From CAVQWH01 sp963717595 (lineage in GTDB: Bacteria; Patescibacteriota; Saccharimonadia; Saccharimonadales; Saccharimonadaceae): a stretch of DNA of 64,000 bases. Positions 63,598 through 64,000 of this stretch are shown here, piece by piece (position 1 is the first letter of the stretch; the number at the start of each line of letters is the position of its first letter). Location: assembly GCA_963717595.1 (NCBI GenBank), contig CAVQWH010000002.1:1-64000 (forward strand), read 5' to 3'. The notes under the pieces are model-generated. The model ran no database searches, was not told the origin of the DNA, and was given only the letters and a program-made list of their open reading frames with translations. A program made the position numbers and the translations under genes.

Positions 63598-64000
63598 ATG
63601 TCAAGAAAATATAGAGGTAGGCAGCCTAATATTGATTGGGAGCAAGCCAAATTGTTACATAATGGTATTCCCGAAGAAGATCCAGACCCTGAGCCAGAGG
63701 AGCAGTCAGTACCCCATAATGAATTTACTAGAAAAATAACAGGCTTTAGCCCTGCGGCGTTAGAATTGCTATTAAGGTATGGCTTTAGTGCTTTAGATGA
63801 TAGAGGATTTGTGCCCGTAAGGTTCATTGGCGTAAGTAGAAAGCCAGATAAAACAATAGACTATAAAAACCCTACCTTACTAAGATCACGCGAGGGGTTA
63901 GTAGTGTTGTCTGGCGTAGTAGATAAAAAGAGTGTGGGTGAGGTAGGAAATGGGAGTTATCCCATAGAGCACGTCGAGCGTCCTGATGTGGAAGATCACA
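63598..64000 (+). CDS. Hypothetical protein, cut by the window end
   Basis: The first 134 codons of a gene starting MSRKYRGRQPNIDWEQAKLL, with an acidic stretch (PEEDPDPEPEEQ) and FSPAALELLLRYGFSALDDR. No domain recognised. TATTCT ends seven bases before ATG 63598, consistent with the leaderless pattern. The C-terminus lies beyond the window. Confidence 0.7.
   Translation, partial: MSRKYRGRQPNIDWEQAKLLHNGIPEEDPDPEPEEQSVPHNEFTRKITGFSPAALELLLRYGFSALDDRGFVPVRFIGVSRKPDKTIDYKNPTLLRSREGLVVLSGVVDKKSVGEVGNGSYPIEHVERPDVEDH

Overview
The window looks like a piece of a small, streamlined Patescibacteria/CPR genome, most probably Candidatus Saccharibacteria (TM7). This is inferred from the mix of compact core genes (gatCAB, uvrB, nusA, clpC, dnaE, radA, recG), an RNase HII-YraN fusion, type IV pilus parts, a sortase with its substrate, and the absence of biosynthetic operons. 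TGA is used as a stop, so the code appears to be standard.

Layout. Bases 1-3830 are low-complexity, strongly G+T-biased DNA with CG and GT dinucleotide runs and no credible gene. They join the bacterial sequence in the middle of a gene and are probably an assembly or read artefact. From 3.9 to 40 kb is a dense core block: a LOG-like protein, uvrB, gatC-gatA-(small protein)-gatB, YtxH/DUF5665 envelope proteins, dnaE, a SpoU methylase, pilB, malic enzyme, rplS, rnhB-yraN, pepN, nusA, CIRCE-clpC, radA, PIN-TRAM, a class A PBP, tyrS, a pilin, recG and rsmD. From 40 to 53 kb, core genes (tRNA-Leu, an HD protein, ilvE, rarA, ddl, tRNA-Phe) alternate with small, more GC-rich accessory cassettes. From 53.2 kb onward come a pilin, tRNA-Gly, enzymes (GNAT, APH, RidA, PEP-utilizing, NUDIX), and a sortase with a surface protein.

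Two expression grammars are visible. Most core and enzyme genes have an extended -10 (TGn-TAnAAT) only about 6 bases before the start codon, which predicts leaderless mRNAs. The accessory cassettes have a near-consensus TTGACW-N16/17-TAATAT promoter, a leader (structured in several cases), a Shine-Dalgarno sequence, a small gene and a strong hairpin terminator; one terminator type recurs in three copies. Two cassettes are bounded by inverted repeats that share the core CAGAGTAG.

The most interesting items are a highly structured, GC-rich, apparently noncoding region of about 0.75-1.1 kb (52.0-53.1 kb), a three-way-junction RNA candidate at 45.8 kb, and two neighbouring proteins that carry RNA polymerase alpha-CTD-like domains. 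At least seven genes have single-base frameshifts. Several of these genes are essential, so uncorrected sequencing indels are likelier than gene decay.
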